A DNA stretch of 64,000 bases from the NCBI GenBank assembly GCA_015068975.1, contig SVJM01000001.1:113205-177204 (forward strand), given 5' to 3'. Below, in pieces: positions 63,272 to 64,000 of this stretch; position 1 is the stretch's first letter; every line of letters starts with the position of its first letter. The stretch comes from Oscillospiraceae bacterium (GTDB lineage: Bacteria > Bacillota > Clostridia > UMGS1810). The notes beneath the pieces are model-generated. The model was not told the DNA's origin, searched no databases, and worked only from the letters and a program-made list of their open reading frames with translations. A program made the position numbers and the translations under genes.

Positions 63272-63348
63272 TGGACTGTAGCCAAGTCGGTAAGGCACAG
63301 GATTTTGATTCCTGCATTCCGCTGGTTCGAGTCCAGCCAGTCCAGCCA
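63272..63348 (+). tRNA. tRNA-Gln (TTG)
   Basis: The acceptor TGGACTG/CAGTCCA with discriminator G, anticodon stem CAGGA/TCCTG with loop TTTTGAT, and encoded CCA. Confidence 0.94.
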
Positions 63349-63353
63349 AATAC

Positions 63354-63429
63354 GGGCCATTAGCTCAGTCGGCAGAGCACTTGACTTTTAATCAAGGTGT
63401 CCGGAGTTCGAATCTCCGATGGCTCACCA
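63354..63429 (+). tRNA. tRNA-Lys (TTT)
   Basis: The acceptor GGGCCAT/ATGGCTC, anticodon stem CTTGA/TCAAG with loop CTTTTAA, and encoded CCA. The last tRNA of the operon, only six bases after tRNA-Gln. Confidence 0.95.
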
Positions 63430-63430
63430 G

Positions 63431-63464
63431 AAAAAAGCACTTGCAGTTTGCAAGTGCTTTTTTC
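63431..63464 (+). terminator. tRNA operon terminator
   Basis: AAAAAAGCACTTGCA pairs with TGCAAGTGCTTTTTT, a 15-bp stem ending in six T. Confidence 0.92.
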
Positions 63465-63465
63465 A

Positions 63466-63640
63466 ACGAAATAAATCCTTTCAGGATTTGTGAAATGCCC
63501 TTCGGGCGTGAAATATTGCTTCGCAATGTGAAATACGCCTACGGCGTGTGGATTTATTTCATTTCACAGAAAGCGATAGCTTTCTATTTCACAATTTACG
63601 CAGTAAATTATTTCACATCAACGAAGTTGATATTTCACTT
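63466..63640. repeat. Hairpin-array element 3 (GTGAAAT linkers)
   Basis: The outer stem is GAAATAAATCC (63468-63478) with GGATTTATTTC (63550-63560). Three direct GTGAAAT linkers (63490, 63508, 63528) and four inverted ATTTCAC (63561, 63586, 63610, 63632) have the same number, order and spacing as elements 1 and 2, but a different linker. Mini-hairpins such as GCCC-TTCG-GGC and GAAAGC-GATA-GCTTTC fill the intervals. Confidence 0.87.
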
Positions 63641-63774
63641 ATAGTAAGCAGCATCTAAACCATTCGGCTCTTCCATCAAAAAAGACATCCGTCAAGGTAG
63701 TTTCCAATAAGACAGCATGAGAACATTACTGGCATAGGGTAGCTGCCGTACAGGAGTGCGACAAGAAAAATTGG

Positions 63775-63813
63775 CGATACTTGGTTTTCACAACTAGGTA
63801 TCGCCTTTTTCTA
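63775..63813 (+). terminator. Rho-independent terminator near the mobile-element edge
   Basis: GGCGATAC pairs with GTATCGCC around an inner stem (TTGG...CTAGG), followed by TTTTT. Between 63641 and 63774 I see no complete gene; a short remnant or element end is likely. Confidence 0.75.
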
Positions 63814-63853
63814 TCTTTAACAGAATGTTTGAATCTTATTGGAGGTACATATG

Positions 63854-64000
63854 ATGCAGGAACTGAACTATACCCGTTGCGGTGATTACTATATTCCCGA
63901 TATTCGCTTACCGGAAGAAAATAGACCTATTGGTCGTTGGGGACGCATGCACAGAGATTATATCAAGGAGCATAACCCCATCCGCTTTAACGATCTGTGC
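63854..64000 (+). CDS. TnpV-like protein of a mobile element (3' end outside window)
   Basis: The first 49 residues read MQELNYTRCGDYYIPDIRLP and then 'RPIGRWGRMHRDYIKEHNPIRF', which is the N-terminus of TnpV proteins found in Tn4451-type and related conjugative or mobilisable elements of Clostridia. The function of TnpV is unclear; it accompanies transposition and mobilisation genes. GGAGG at 63841-63845 favours the ATG at 63854 over 63851. The local GC content is higher than in the neighbouring genes, in line with transfer. The gene runs off the window. Confidence 0.85.
   Translation, partial: MQELNYTRCGDYYIPDIRLPEENRPIGRWGRMHRDYIKEHNPIRFNDLC

Overview
The window is AT-rich, densely coded DNA from a Gram-positive anaerobe of the class Clostridia, most likely an uncultured gut or rumen lineage that grows on plant polysaccharides. 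The evidence is an IspH-ribosomal protein S1 fusion, a SCIFF ranthipeptide with its radical-SAM maturase, the cdaA-cdaR-glmM operon, a CsaB-type pyruvyl transferase, DUF1292 and DUF3343 proteins, a TnpV-type mobile-element gene, and Clostridia-style sigma-A promoters and ribosome binding sites. No species can be named from the sequence alone.

Layout. 1-12 kb is a carbohydrate-active block: the C-terminus of a secreted GH10-type protein, two AraC regulators divergent from their probable targets, a large unrecognised glycosidase-like protein, an SGNH esterase, a full GH10 xylanase-type protein with copper-amine-oxidase stalk domains, and a DUF4091/GH123-like enzyme. 12.8-26 kb is housekeeping: lon-engB-FAH-pcrA, a methyltransferase, a cold-shock protein, an RpiR regulator, a flavoprotein, cmk-plsC-ispH/rpsA. 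26-32 kb has two unrecognised proteins, a GH31-GH28 pair and a third AraC regulator. 32-38 kb holds a ferredoxin, an FAD oxidoreductase, the SCIFF operon and an Orn/Lys/Arg decarboxylase-family protein. 38-47 kb is cell-surface: an NlpC/P60 hydrolase, a phosphodiester glycosidase, a GT4-CsaB fusion and an agarase-like secreted glycosidase. 47-62.7 kb returns to housekeeping (ruvX, DUF1292, pyrophosphatase, GDPD, HAD phosphatase, another GH10, ribokinase, MreB-like, DUF3343-cysteine desulfurase, cdaA-cdaR-glmM, ClpE-like ATPase). 62.8-63.4 kb is a five-tRNA operon (Gly, Arg, His, Gln, Lys). The window ends at the edge of a mobile element (TnpV).

The glycosidases (GH10, GH31, GH28, GH123-like, SGNH, agarase-like) with three AraC regulators suggest inducible xylan/pectin breakdown, but no sugar transporter is encoded here. 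The surface genes fit assembly of a pyruvylated secondary wall polymer.

The most unusual content is intergenic. (1) Three hairpin-array elements (41.5, 54.4 and 63.5 kb) share one architecture: a perfect outer stem, three direct 7-nt linkers, four inverted linkers, and a mini-hairpin in each interval. Two use CGATATG as linker; the third keeps the plan but uses GTGAAAT. Two lie immediately after tRNA terminators. (2) A modular MITE-like family of about 220-400 bp (4.2, 12, 32.5, 36.2, 36.4 and 50.5 kb) has imperfect terminal inverted repeats that covary within each copy and a central slot filled by alternative cassettes; its left end often coincides with the stop codon of the upstream gene.
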